Positions 1 to 5,834 are shown, counted from the first letter of the stretch. The stretch: DNA of 7,669 nt from Acidobacteriota bacterium (GCA_021782525.1 JAJXUY010000062.1:1-7669); one strand, 5' to 3'. Notes: generated by a model from the sequence alone, not told the origin. Program-made: numbers and translations.

Positions 1-485
1 TCGCCGCTGAACAGCCAGCCGCGCTCCGGCTCGAAGAAGCAGAGGTGGTCGCTGGAGTGGCCGGGCGTGGGCACCGCCGCGAAGCGGAACGGCGGCGGCG
101 CGACCACCTCGCCGGGCGCTAGCGCCCGCGCGGGGACCGGCTCGGGCCAACCCCACATCACCCGGCGGTACGGGTGCAGCGGCTGCAGCCGCGGGTCGGC
201 GAGGACCGTCACGGTCTCGGGGTGGGCCGCGATCTCGACCGCGGGGTGGGCGCGGCGCACGGCGCCGGTGCCGCCGATGTGGTCCTCGTGCCGATGCGTG
301 TGCAGCACCAGACTCACCTTCCGGCCGCCGAGCGCCCGCACGAGCTCGGCCGCCGCATGGGCGCAGCCGCTGTCGATCAGCGTGCCGCCGACGAGGTAGC
401 ACGTCGTCCAGTAGCGGCCCTTCCCCAGGATGTTGCGCGCGACGTCGAAGCGCACCACCTCGCCGAACTCGGTGACGCGGACCAT
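1..485 (-). CDS. MBL-fold metallo-hydrolase, partial (C-terminus beyond the left edge)
   Basis: This is a metallo-beta-lactamase-superfamily hydrolase of the glyoxalase II-like type, read leftward. The 161 visible residues begin MVRVTEFGEVVRFDVARN. The zinc-binding motif H-x-H-x-D-H appears as HRHEDH, with His64, His66, Asp68 and His69, followed by IGG. A third-ligand segment, GHSSDH, has His143. The frame is still open at position 1, so the later Asp and His ligands lie outside the window. The start at 485 is chosen because GGGAGG lies about nine bases upstream on the minus strand and the N-terminal beta strands begin right after it. The substrate cannot be told from the sequence: family members cleave thioesters, lactones, phosphodiesters or act as persulfide dioxygenases. 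It diverges from cysD, which hints at but does not show a link to sulfur metabolism. The fold is near certain; the function is unknown. Confidence 0.88.
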   Translation of the reverse strand, partial: MVRVTEFGEVVRFDVARNILGKGRYWTTCYLVGGTLIDSGCAHAAAELVRALGGRKVSLVLHTHRHEDHIGGTGAVRRAHPAVEIAAHPETVTVLADPRLQPLHPYRRVMWGWPEPVPARALAPGEVVAPPPFRFAAVPTPGHSSDHLCFFEPERGWLFSG

Positions 486-554
486 CCCCGCCCTCCCGAA
501 GGCGACAGGATACGCGGCCGCGCCCGGGGGCGCACCTCCGCCGCCGGCGAGATC

Positions 555-563
555 TGGTATCAT
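555..563 (+). promoter_or_regulatory. Candidate extended -10 promoter for the cysDN operon
   Basis: The bases TGGTATCAT match the extended -10 pattern TGnTATAAT at all but one fixed position. They stand out in an otherwise very GC-rich divergent intergenic region. No convincing -35 hexamer sits 16-18 bases upstream, as is usual for extended -10 promoters. Transcription would start near 570, giving a very short leader before the TTG start at 583. This is inferred from pattern only. Confidence 0.4.
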
Positions 564-571
564 CCGCGGCC

Positions 572-576
572 GGGGG
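572..576 (+). promoter_or_regulatory. Ribosome binding site that favours the TTG start of cysD
   Basis: A GGGGG run lies six bases before TTG 583. The in-frame ATG at 601 has only a pyrimidine-rich stretch in front of it, with no Shine-Dalgarno-like sequence at usable spacing. Together with the fit of residues 1-7 to the CysD N-terminus, this decides the start. Confidence 0.5.
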
Positions 577-582
577 TCGATC

Positions 583-1383
583 TTGGACGTTCTCTCACGC
601 ATGGAGAGCGAGAGCATCTACGTGATCCGCGAGGCGTACGCCCGCTACGCGAAGGTGGCGGTGCTGTGGTCGATGGGGAAGGACTCGACGGCGCTGCTGT
701 GGATGGTCCGCAAGGCGTTCTTCGGGAGCGTTCCGTTCCCGGTCGTGCACATCGACACGTCCTACAAGTTCCCGGAGATCTATGCGTTTCGCGACCGCCT
801 CACGCGGGAGTGGGGGCTCGACCTGCGCATCGCCCGCAACGAGGAGGCCCTCGCGGCGGGGATGGGCCCCACGAAGGGCGACAAGTTCGCCTGCTGTAAC
901 GCCTTGAAGACCGTGGCGCTGAAGCGGGCGATCGCGGGGATGGGGTTCGAGGCGCTGTTGCTCGGCATCCGCCGCGACGAGCACGGCGTGCGCGCCAAGG
1001 AGCGGTACTTCTCCCCGCGGGCGCAGGACTTCAGCTGGAACGTCGGCGCCCAGCCGCCCGAGCTGTGGGACCTGTACGCCACCGCCGAGGAGGCGGCGCA
1101 CGATCGCATCCACCCGTTGCTGCACATGACCGAGCTCGACATCTGGCGCTACGTGCGGCGCGAGGGGATCCCCGTCAACCCGCTCTACCTCGCGAGGGAC
1201 GGCCGGCGGTTCCGCAGCATCGGCTGCGCGCCGTGCTGCGCCCCGATTCCGTCGACCGCGGCGACCGTGGACGAGATCGTCGCGGAGCTCGAGAACTCGC
1301 GCGAGTCGGAACGCGCCGGGCGCGCGCAGGACAAGGAGAGCGCGTTCACGATGCAGAAGCTGCGCTCGCTGGGGTACATGTGA
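583..1383 (+). CDS. cysD: Sulfate adenylyltransferase small subunit CysD (ATP sulfurylase, PP-loop subunit)
   Basis: CysD catalyses sulfate + ATP to adenosine phosphosulfate (APS) + pyrophosphate, driven by GTP hydrolysis in its partner CysN. The 266-residue protein has the PP-loop as SMGKDS (residues 30-35). It also has the family segments KAFFG, VHIDTSYKFPE, AAGMGP, RAKERYFSPR, QPPELWD, LTELDIW-like MTELDIW, and the C-terminal SERAGRAQDKES...GYM. The TTG start at 583 gives DVLSRMESESIYVIREA, which aligns with the CysD N-terminus (L-x-x-L-E-x-E-S-I); ATG 601 would cut this short. Its stop overlaps the cysN start. Unlike E. coli CysD it carries Cys104-Cys105 and Cys215-x-x-Cys218-Cys219, a spacing reminiscent of the iron-sulfur ligands of APS reductase. 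The C-terminal catalytic ECG(I/L)H motif of APS/PAPS reductases is absent, so a reductase is unlikely. Confidence 0.93.
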   Translation: MDVLSRMESESIYVIREAYARYAKVAVLWSMGKDSTALLWMVRKAFFGSVPFPVVHIDTSYKFPEIYAFRDRLTREWGLDLRIARNEEALAAGMGPTKGDKFACCNALKTVALKRAIAGMGFEALLLGIRRDEHGVRAKERYFSPRAQDFSWNVGAQPPELWDLYATAEEAAHDRIHPLLHMTELDIWRYVRREGIPVNPLYLARDGRRFRSIGCAPCCAPIPSTAATVDEIVAELENSRESERAGRAQDKESAFTMQKLRSLGYM

Positions 1384-2600
1384 GCCCGCTGGCGACGAGC
1401 GCGGACGAGAAGCCGCTGCTCCGCATCGCGATGGTCGGCCACGTGGACCACGGCAAGTCTACCCTGATCGGCCGCATCCGCCACGAGATGTCGGCGCTGC
1501 CGGGGACCGCCGCGGTGGACGCCTCGGTCGCCGGCAACTGGGCGTTCGTGACCGACCAGCTCCAGGAGGAGCGCGAGCGCGAGATGACGATCGACACGGC
1601 GCAGACGTTCCTCGACACCCCCGTCTGCCGCCTCGTCTTCATCGACGTGCCCGGTCACCAGGAGTTGATCCAGAACATGCTCTCGGGCGCCACCCGCGCC
1701 GACGCCGCCGTGCTCGTCCTCGCCGGCGACGAGGGGGTGCAGGTGCAGACGCGGCGGCACGCGCTCCTGCTCGCGATGCTCGGGATCCGCAACGTCATCG
1801 TCGCGGTGAACAAGATGGACACGCTGGGCCGGCGCGAGGACGCGTTCCGGGCGCTCGAGCGCACCGCCGTCGAGGAGCTGCGCACGCTCGGCCTGCAGGC
1901 CGCGGCGATCATCCCGGTGGCGGCCAGGGACGGCGACAACGTGGTGCAGCGCTCGCCGGCGATGCCGTGGTACGAAGGGCCGTCCGTAATCGAGGCGATC
2001 GGCGATCTGGAGCCGGCGGTGCTGCCCGACGATGCGCTCCGCTTCCCGGTTCAGGGGGTGATGCGCAACGGCGGCCCGGTCACGATCTTCGGGCGCGTCC
2101 TCTCGGGCTCGGTGGCGGAGGGCGACGTGCTGTCGGCGTGGCCGGCCGGCGCCGAGGTGACGGTGCGGGCGCTGCGCCGCTTCCCCGAGGACCACGCCCC
2201 GGCCGAGACCGGGGAGTCGGTGGGCCTGGTGCTCGACGGCCCGCAGCCGGCGCGCGGCGATGTCCTCGCCGCGCCCAACGATCCTCCGCTGGTCACCTCA
2301 ACCCCGACCGGGCGCGTGTTCTGGCTGGCGGAGCAGCCGCTGGCGCCCGGCGAAGTCCTCGCGCTGCGCTGCGCGACGCAGGTCGTGGCCGTCCGGGTGA
2401 CCGAGATCGCCGATCGCCTCGACACCGCGACGCTCGATCCCCTCCCCGGTCACGAGCCGTTGGCGGCGATGCAGCTCGGCACCGTCCGCCTCACGGCCGA
2501 ACACCCGGTCGTGGTCGAGTCGTTCGAGCGCATGGCCGGGCTGGGGCGGTTCGTGCTCGAGCGCCGGGGCACGGCCGTCGGGTTCGGTATCGTCGGATGA
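1380..2600 (+). CDS. cysN: Sulfate adenylyltransferase large subunit CysN (translation-factor-like GTPase)
   Basis: This GTPase couples GTP hydrolysis to APS formation by CysD in the cytoplasm. The protein has 406 residues. G1 is GHVDHGKS (20-27), and the G2 threonine is Thr70 in EREREMTIDTAQ. G3 is DVPGH (89-93), followed by the CysN-type NMLSGATRADAAVLV, and G4 is NKMD (144-147). The G5 region PVAARDGDN (179-187) replaces the usual SAL with AAR. EF-Tu-like domain 2 starts near LRFPVQGV, and a beta-barrel domain 3 ends in GRFVLERRGTAVGFGIVG. The start is GTG 1380: its GTGA overlaps the cysD TGA, which implies coupled translation and equal amounts of both subunits. It is about 70 residues shorter than E. 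coli CysN (475) and has no APS-kinase (CysC) fusion; the end looks complete. SelB or EF-Tu is excluded by context and by the CysN-type G3 neighbourhood. Confidence 0.92.
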   Translation: MSPLATSADEKPLLRIAMVGHVDHGKSTLIGRIRHEMSALPGTAAVDASVAGNWAFVTDQLQEEREREMTIDTAQTFLDTPVCRLVFIDVPGHQELIQNMLSGATRADAAVLVLAGDEGVQVQTRRHALLLAMLGIRNVIVAVNKMDTLGRREDAFRALERTAVEELRTLGLQAAAIIPVAARDGDNVVQRSPAMPWYEGPSVIEAIGDLEPAVLPDDALRFPVQGVMRNGGPVTIFGRVLSGSVAEGDVLSAWPAGAEVTVRALRRFPEDHAPAETGESVGLVLDGPQPARGDVLAAPNDPPLVTSTPTGRVFWLAEQPLAPGEVLALRCATQVVAVRVTEIADRLDTATLDPLPGHEPLAAMQLGTVRLTAEHPVVVESFERMAGLGRFVLERRGTAVGFGIVG

Positions 2601-2612
2601 GCGCCCGGGCGC
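2601..2612. repeat. Perfect 12-base palindrome just after the cysN stop
   Basis: GCGCCCGGGCGC is its own reverse complement and begins at the base following the cysN TGA. In RNA it could form only a four-base-pair hairpin with a CCGG loop. No U tract follows, and the next gene's Shine-Dalgarno starts ten bases later. It may slow transcription or protect the cysDN message, or it may simply reflect GC richness. Confidence 0.35.
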
Positions 2613-2634
2613 GCGCCGGCCAAGGGGGGACCGC

Positions 2635-4722
2635 ATGACGCTTCACCTCGCATACATCGATCCCGGCTCGCTCTACACGGTGAGCACCGGGCTCGCGGCG
2701 ATCGTCGGGTTCGCCCTCTCCGCCCTCGCAGTCGTTGCCGTCTTCTTCCGGCGCCTGGGGGCGTTCGTGAAGCGTCACTGGGTGCCGGTGACGCTCGGCG
2801 CCGTGATCGCGGTTGGGGCCGCGGTCGCCGCAGTGGTGGTGGCCGGTCGCGGCCACGGGAACGGGAGTGCCATGGCAAACGAACCAGGCAAGCGCCTCAT
2901 CATCATCGGTCTCGACGGCCTCTCGCCAAGGATCCTCGAGCCGATGATGGCCAAGGGCGAGCTACCGAACTTCAAGCGCCTCGCTGAGCTCGGCGGCTAC
3001 TCGCACCTCGGGACGACGACGCCGGCGGAGTCGCCGGTGGCGTGGACCGCGTTCGCGACCGGGCGCAACCCGGGGAAGACCGGGGTGTACGACTTCATCC
3101 GCCGCGCCCCCGGCAGTTACCTCCCCGACCTCTCCTTGACCCGTCTGGAGGGGAACAAATCGCTGCCGGTGCGCAAGACCAAGGCGTTCTGGCAGTACGG
3201 CCGCGAGGCGGGCGTGCCGATGACGATCCTCGACTGCCCGGTCACGTTCCCGCCCGACGAGATCGACGGCAAGATGCTGTCCGGCATGGGCGTGCCCGAC
3301 CTGCTCGGGACCCAGGGCACGTTCTCGTTCTACACCACGGCCCCGGAGTCCGTGACGCACGACACCGGCGGCGAGGTCCACGCCGTACCGGACGCGAACC
3401 CCCTGCAGCTCGAGCTGCTCGGGCCGCAGAAGCAGGGGCTCACAGGCAAGGTCGAGCGCCTGTCGGCGCCGTTCGAGCTGCGCATCAGCCCCGACCGGAC
3501 CACGGCCACGGTCGTGCTGCAAGGGCAGGAGTCCACCCTGCGCGTCGACGAATGGAGCCCGTGGCTGGGAGTCTCGTTCAAGGTCGGGCCGTTCACCCGC
3601 ATGTACGGGATCCTGCGCTTCAACCTGGTGGAGCTGCAGCCGTTCGTCAAGCTCTACGCCGCCCCGATTTCGATCGACCCGCGCCGGCCGTGGTTCCAGA
3701 TCTCCTACCCGGAGGGGTACAGCAAGGAGCTGGCGCACGACCTCGGGCTGTTCGCGACGCGTGGGATGCCGTTCGATACGTGGGCACTCAACGAGGGACG
3801 GATCTCGGAGGACGCGTTCATCGAGCAGGCGACCGACCTCTACCAGGAGCGCTTGCGGCTGATGGAGTACGGGCTCGCCCGCTGCGAGCGCGGCGTGTTC
3901 TACTGCTACTTCGAGTACCCCGACATCATCCAGCACATGTACTGGCGCTTCATCGACCCCGGCCATCCCCTGTATGACCCGAACGCGCCGGCCCGCCTGA
4001 AGGGGATGATCGACGACTGTTACCGCAAGATGGACGCGGTCGTCGGCGTCGCGCTCGCGGCGATGCGCACCGGCGACACCCTGATCGTGCTCTCCGACCA
4101 CGGCTTCACCACGTTCCGCCGCGCCGCTCACATCGACTCCTGGCTGCGCGAGAACGGCTACCTCGTGCTCAAGGACCCGACCGCCACGGCGGGTGGCCCG
4201 CTGTTCGAGGGCGTCGACTGGTCGGCGACCCGCGCCTACGCGCTCGGCTACGGCGGCATCTACATCAACACCGTCGGGCGGGAGCCGCAGGGAATCGTCC
4301 CGGAGGGCCCCGAGAAGGAAGCGCTCAAGAACGAGATCGCCGCCCAGCTGAGGAAGTGGGTGGACCCCAAGACCGGCCTGCCGGTCGCCCGCACGGTGTA
4401 CCTCAACCAGGATATCTTCCATGGGGCGGAGGCCCACCTGGCGCCCGACGTCTACATCGGCTTTGCCGACGGCTACGGCGCGTCGTGGCAGACCGCCCTC
4501 GGCGCCTCGCCGGCGGGGCCTCTCGTCGAGGACAACCTGAAGAAGTGGAGCGGCAACCACCTCGTCGACCCGCCGCTGGTGCCCGGGATCCTCTTCACCA
4601 GCCGCCCGATCAAGCTGGCCAACCCGACGCTCTACGACCTGGCGCCGACCGTGCTCGAGTTCCTCGGCTTCGACGACGCGCGTCTGGCGCATGAGGACCT
4701 CGACGGCAAGCCGCTGTTCTAG
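2635..4722 (+). CDS. Membrane-anchored type I phosphodiesterase / alkaline-phosphatase superfamily protein with N-terminal YIDPGS module
   Basis: This is a 695-residue metal-dependent phosphoesterase of the nucleotide pyrophosphatase/phosphodiesterase branch. A start with AAGGGGGGA four bases upstream is clear. Residues 7-12 are YIDPGS, followed by two hydrophobic segments (about 17-38 and 50-70) separated by the basic loop RRLGAFVKRH. The positive-inside rule then places the catalytic domain outside the cytoplasm. Likely metal and nucleophile residues are Asp94 (GLDG), Ser133 (ESPVAW...ATG), Asp430 and His434 (YPDIIQH), Asp488-His489 (LSDHGF) and His642 (SGNH). The C-terminus LYDLAPTVLEFLG...DGKPLF is typical of the family. 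Between Ser133 and Asp430 lies an enlarged insert, probably beta-rich around 255-345. Ser133 is not in a C-x-P-x-R context, so it is not a formylglycine sulfatase. It lies 34 bases after cysN, suggesting co-transcription. The substrate is unknown. Confidence 0.87.
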   Translation: MTLHLAYIDPGSLYTVSTGLAAIVGFALSALAVVAVFFRRLGAFVKRHWVPVTLGAVIAVGAAVAAVVVAGRGHGNGSAMANEPGKRLIIIGLDGLSPRILEPMMAKGELPNFKRLAELGGYSHLGTTTPAESPVAWTAFATGRNPGKTGVYDFIRRAPGSYLPDLSLTRLEGNKSLPVRKTKAFWQYGREAGVPMTILDCPVTFPPDEIDGKMLSGMGVPDLLGTQGTFSFYTTAPESVTHDTGGEVHAVPDANPLQLELLGPQKQGLTGKVERLSAPFELRISPDRTTATVVLQGQESTLRVDEWSPWLGVSFKVGPFTRMYGILRFNLVELQPFVKLYAAPISIDPRRPWFQISYPEGYSKELAHDLGLFATRGMPFDTWALNEGRISEDAFIEQATDLYQERLRLMEYGLARCERGVFYCYFEYPDIIQHMYWRFIDPGHPLYDPNAPARLKGMIDDCYRKMDAVVGVALAAMRTGDTLIVLSDHGFTTFRRAAHIDSWLRENGYLVLKDPTATAGGPLFEGVDWSATRAYALGYGGIYINTVGREPQGIVPEGPEKEALKNEIAAQLRKWVDPKTGLPVARTVYLNQDIFHGAEAHLAPDVYIGFADGYGASWQTALGASPAGPLVEDNLKKWSGNHLVDPPLVPGILFTSRPIKLANPTLYDLAPTVLEFLGFDDARLAHEDLDGKPLF

Positions 4723-4759
4723 CCGGCGGCGGCAGGCCGGGGCGCCGGCCCGCCGCCGG
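4723..4759 (+). terminator. Long GC hairpin, probable transcription terminator of the cysDN-phosphodiesterase unit
   Basis: CCGGCGGCGG (4723-4732) pairs perfectly with CCGCCGCCGG (4750-4759). Inside it, GCCGG (4736-4740) pairs with CCGGC (4745-4749) around the loop GGCG, leaving only a three-base CAG bulge. The stem starts at the base after the TAG stop of the phosphodiesterase gene. No U tract follows, so this would be a U-less terminator or an mRNA-stabilising hairpin. The stem is read directly from the sequence; the role is inferred from position. Confidence 0.55.
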
Positions 4760-4807
4760 GGACCGGACGGGTGCGACCAGCACCTCCCGGCCGCACCCGA
4801 TCGCGGT

Positions 4808-4835
4808 TTGCGCTCGGTGCCGCTGCGGGTTTAAA
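4808..4835 (+). promoter_or_regulatory. Candidate promoter for the TPR-PAS gene pair
   Basis: TTTAAA at 4830-4835 is a locally rare AT-rich hexamer, and TTGCGC at 4808-4813 could act as a weak -35 with a 16-base spacer. It lies downstream of the hairpin that ends the preceding unit and about 40 bases before the TTG start of the TPR gene. The -35 match is poor, so this is a tentative call. Confidence 0.3.
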
Positions 4836-4860
4836 GTGTCCTGGCGAACGACGTGTTTCC

Positions 4861-4866
4861 AGGAGG
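4861..4866 (+). promoter_or_regulatory. Strong Shine-Dalgarno that fixes the TTG start of the TPR gene
   Basis: AGGAGG lies eight bases before TTG 4875. The longer in-frame alternative, GTG 4836, has no purine-rich site in front of it and would place its first codons within the TTTAAAG promoter-like sequence and over the Shine-Dalgarno itself. Confidence 0.7.
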
Positions 4867-4874
4867 CCCGGGCC

Positions 4875-5288
4875 TTGACGCCAGACCAGGATCAGAACGT
4901 CGCCTCGGAAGCGAAGCCGGAGGAGACCCCCGACTTCGCTCACGCCAGCGTGCCGCTCGCCAGGCAGCTCATCGCCGCCGGAGAGCTGCGCAAGGCGCGC
5001 CTCATGCTCGAGCAGCTCGTCGACCAGGCGCCCGACGCGGACGCTCTCGTCACCCTCGCAACGCTGGAGATCGACAACCCGCGCCGGCAGCCCGATGCGC
5101 TCGAGCACATCAAGCGCGCGCTCGCGCTCGCGCCGCAACACACCGAGGGGTGGCTGTTGCTCGCCAACTACTGGGGGCTGCGCGGCCAGACCGACAAGCA
5201 GAAGCGTTGCCTGGAGAAGATCCTGAGCTACGAAAAGGCCAATCGCGACGTGCGCGACGCCCTCGAGCTGCTGGTGACCAGGAGGTGA
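4875..5288 (+). CDS. Small tetratricopeptide-repeat (TPR) protein
   Basis: This is a 137-residue soluble protein with no signal peptide or membrane segment. After a polar, probably disordered N-terminus (residues 1-20), it consists of about three helical-hairpin repeats. These are roughly 23-54 (ARQLIAAGELRKARLMLEQL), 57-88 (the helix pair ending HIKRALALAP) and 92-125 (the pair with LLLANYWGLRGQTDKQ). The repeats show the usual small residues at helix contacts and a proline at repeat ends (QAPDA, LAPQH). Such modules hold partner proteins; no catalytic motif is seen. TTG 4875 is used because AGGAGG stands eight bases upstream. The PAS gene follows after 57 bases, so the two probably share a transcript and perhaps a complex. 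The specific role is not recognisable. Confidence 0.78.
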   Translation: MTPDQDQNVASEAKPEETPDFAHASVPLARQLIAAGELRKARLMLEQLVDQAPDADALVTLATLEIDNPRRQPDALEHIKRALALAPQHTEGWLLLANYWGLRGQTDKQKRCLEKILSYEKANRDVRDALELLVTRR

Positions 5289-5302
5289 GGCTGCCGGGCG
5301 CT

Positions 5303-5321
5303 CCGGGCCGCGCCGGCCTGG
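5303..5321 (+). other. Short hairpin between the TPR and PAS genes
   Basis: CCGGGCCG (5303-5310) can pair with CGGCCTGG (5314-5321) around the loop CGC, giving eight pairs, one of them G-U. It has no following U tract and lies before the PAS Shine-Dalgarno at about 5335-5341. It could be an intra-operon processing or stability hairpin. In DNA this GC-rich it may also be chance. Confidence 0.25.
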
Positions 5322-5345
5322 CCGCGTCGATCCGAAGGGAGCGCC

Positions 5346-5717
5346 ATGCCTGAGGAGCTTTCCTGGGTGGAGGAACTCGGGGTCTCGGTCACCGTGACCG
5401 ACGCCTCCGGCACGATCATCGCGATGAACGCCCGCTCGCGCGAAACGTTTGCCGTGGAGGGCGGCGCGGCGCTGCTCGGGACGAGCGTCTTCACCTGCCA
5501 CCCGGAGCCGGCGTTGACCCAGGTCCGCCGCCTCTACGAGACGCAGGGACCCAACCACTACACGATTCGCAAGCGGGGGCGAACCAAGATCATTCACCAG
5601 CTGCCGTGGCATCGCGATGGTGTTTTCGCCGGGTTCGTCGAGATCTCGGTCCCAATCCCGGACGAGCTTCCGCACTTCGATCGCGACGCCGCAAAGCAGT
5701 ACGAGGGGAAAGGGTAA
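5346..5717 (+). CDS. Stand-alone single-PAS-domain protein
   Basis: This is a 123-residue protein that is almost entirely one PAS fold. The segment VTVTDASGTIIAMNARSRETF (core residues 15-35) is the PAS N-terminal sheet and helix. GGAALLGTSVF, then CHPEPA (51-56), YTIRKRG (72-78), IIHQLPWHRDG (82-92), GFVEISVPIP (96-105) and LPHFDR (108-113) match a widespread family of free-standing PAS proteins. That family resembles the PAS part at the C-terminus of DUF438 proteins. It has no kinase, cyclase or DNA-binding output domain, so it must act through a partner; the ligand is unknown. GAAGGGAG four bases upstream supports ATG 5346. The family usually ends soon after PHFxR (from memory). The extra tail DAAKQYEGKG runs into purine-rich DNA at the edge of the downstream repeat, which appears to supply the final codons and the TAA stop. 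Confidence 0.82.
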   Translation: MPEELSWVEELGVSVTVTDASGTIIAMNARSRETFAVEGGAALLGTSVFTCHPEPALTQVRRLYETQGPNHYTIRKRGRTKIIHQLPWHRDGVFAGFVEISVPIPDELPHFDRDAAKQYEGKG

Positions 5718-5796
5718 AGGGCAAAGGAACGACAAGGACACGACGGCTCGTCGCCTCTGTCTTCCCTCTCCCCTCTTCCCTCTTCCCTTTTCCCTC
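5703..5796 (+). terminator. Possible long-loop stem joining the PAS gene 3' end to the first pyrimidine array
   Basis: GAGGGGAAAGGG (5703-5714), at the very end of the PAS gene, can pair over 12 consecutive positions with CCCTTTTCCCTC (5785-5796), one pair being G-U. The loop is about 70 bases and holds the smaller CGACG-GCT-CGTCG hairpin. Pyrimidine-rich, U-containing sequence follows the right arm. It could help end transcription from the left. The pairing is read from the sequence; the function is inference, and other array units could pair almost as well. Confidence 0.3.
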
Positions 5797-5834
5797 TTCC
5801 CCTTTTCCCTCTAGCGGCGCAACTCTTAACTCTC
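5717..5834. repeat. Intergenic repeat, copy A (118-base period)
   Basis: Copy A opens with AA plus GGGCAAAGGAACGACAAGG (5717-5737). A 17-base core follows (5738-5754) that forms the hairpin CGACG-GCT-CGTCG (5741-5753). Then comes CTCTGT and seven CTTCCCT-like units (5761-5810), ending in CTAGCGG. Against copy B, 118 bases away, the opening block matches 21 of 21 and block 5755-5802 matches 45 of 48, but the core matches only 8 of 17. It begins on the last base of the PAS stop codon. The repeat family is not one I recognise. Confidence 0.85.
5761..5810. repeat. Seven-unit tandem pyrimidine array A, G-quadruplex-capable on the minus strand
   Basis: In order the units are CTTCCCT, CTCCCCT, CTTCCCT, CTTCCCT, TTTCCCT, CTTCCCC, TTTTCCCT. 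The minus strand is therefore a run of seven GGG or GGGG tracts separated by three- or four-base purine spacers, which meets the usual G-quadruplex pattern. The pure purine/pyrimidine strand asymmetry would also allow triplex (H-DNA) structure. Confidence 0.85.

Noticed and set aside
486..582. Riboswitch or long leader upstream of cysD
   Set aside because: The gap is only 97 bases, the candidate promoter leaves a leader of about a dozen bases, and no conserved aptamer-like stem arrangement is visible.
583..1383. APS or PAPS reductase (CysH) instead of CysD
   Set aside because: Despite the CC...CxxC pattern, the C-terminal catalytic cysteine motif of reductases is missing. The RAKERYFSPR, QPPELWD and SERAGRAQD segments and the overlapping cysN identify CysD.
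1185..2195. A 336-residue minus-strand open frame opposite cysN and the end of cysD
   Set aside because: Its composition is dominated by Arg and His with no motif, and the opposite strand carries all the CysN GTPase motifs.
2962..4692. A 576-residue open frame on the minus strand, opposite the phosphodiesterase gene
   Set aside because: It is rich in Arg, Val, Glu and Gly with no recognisable domain, and it lies fully antisense to a gene with intact catalytic motifs. Long antisense frames are expected in DNA this GC-rich.
2635..4722. Sulfatase, suggested by the sulfate-activation neighbours and shared superfamily
   Set aside because: The nucleophile region reads ESPVAWTAFATG and lacks the C/S-x-P-x-R formylglycine signature; the metal ligands fit the type I phosphodiesterase branch.
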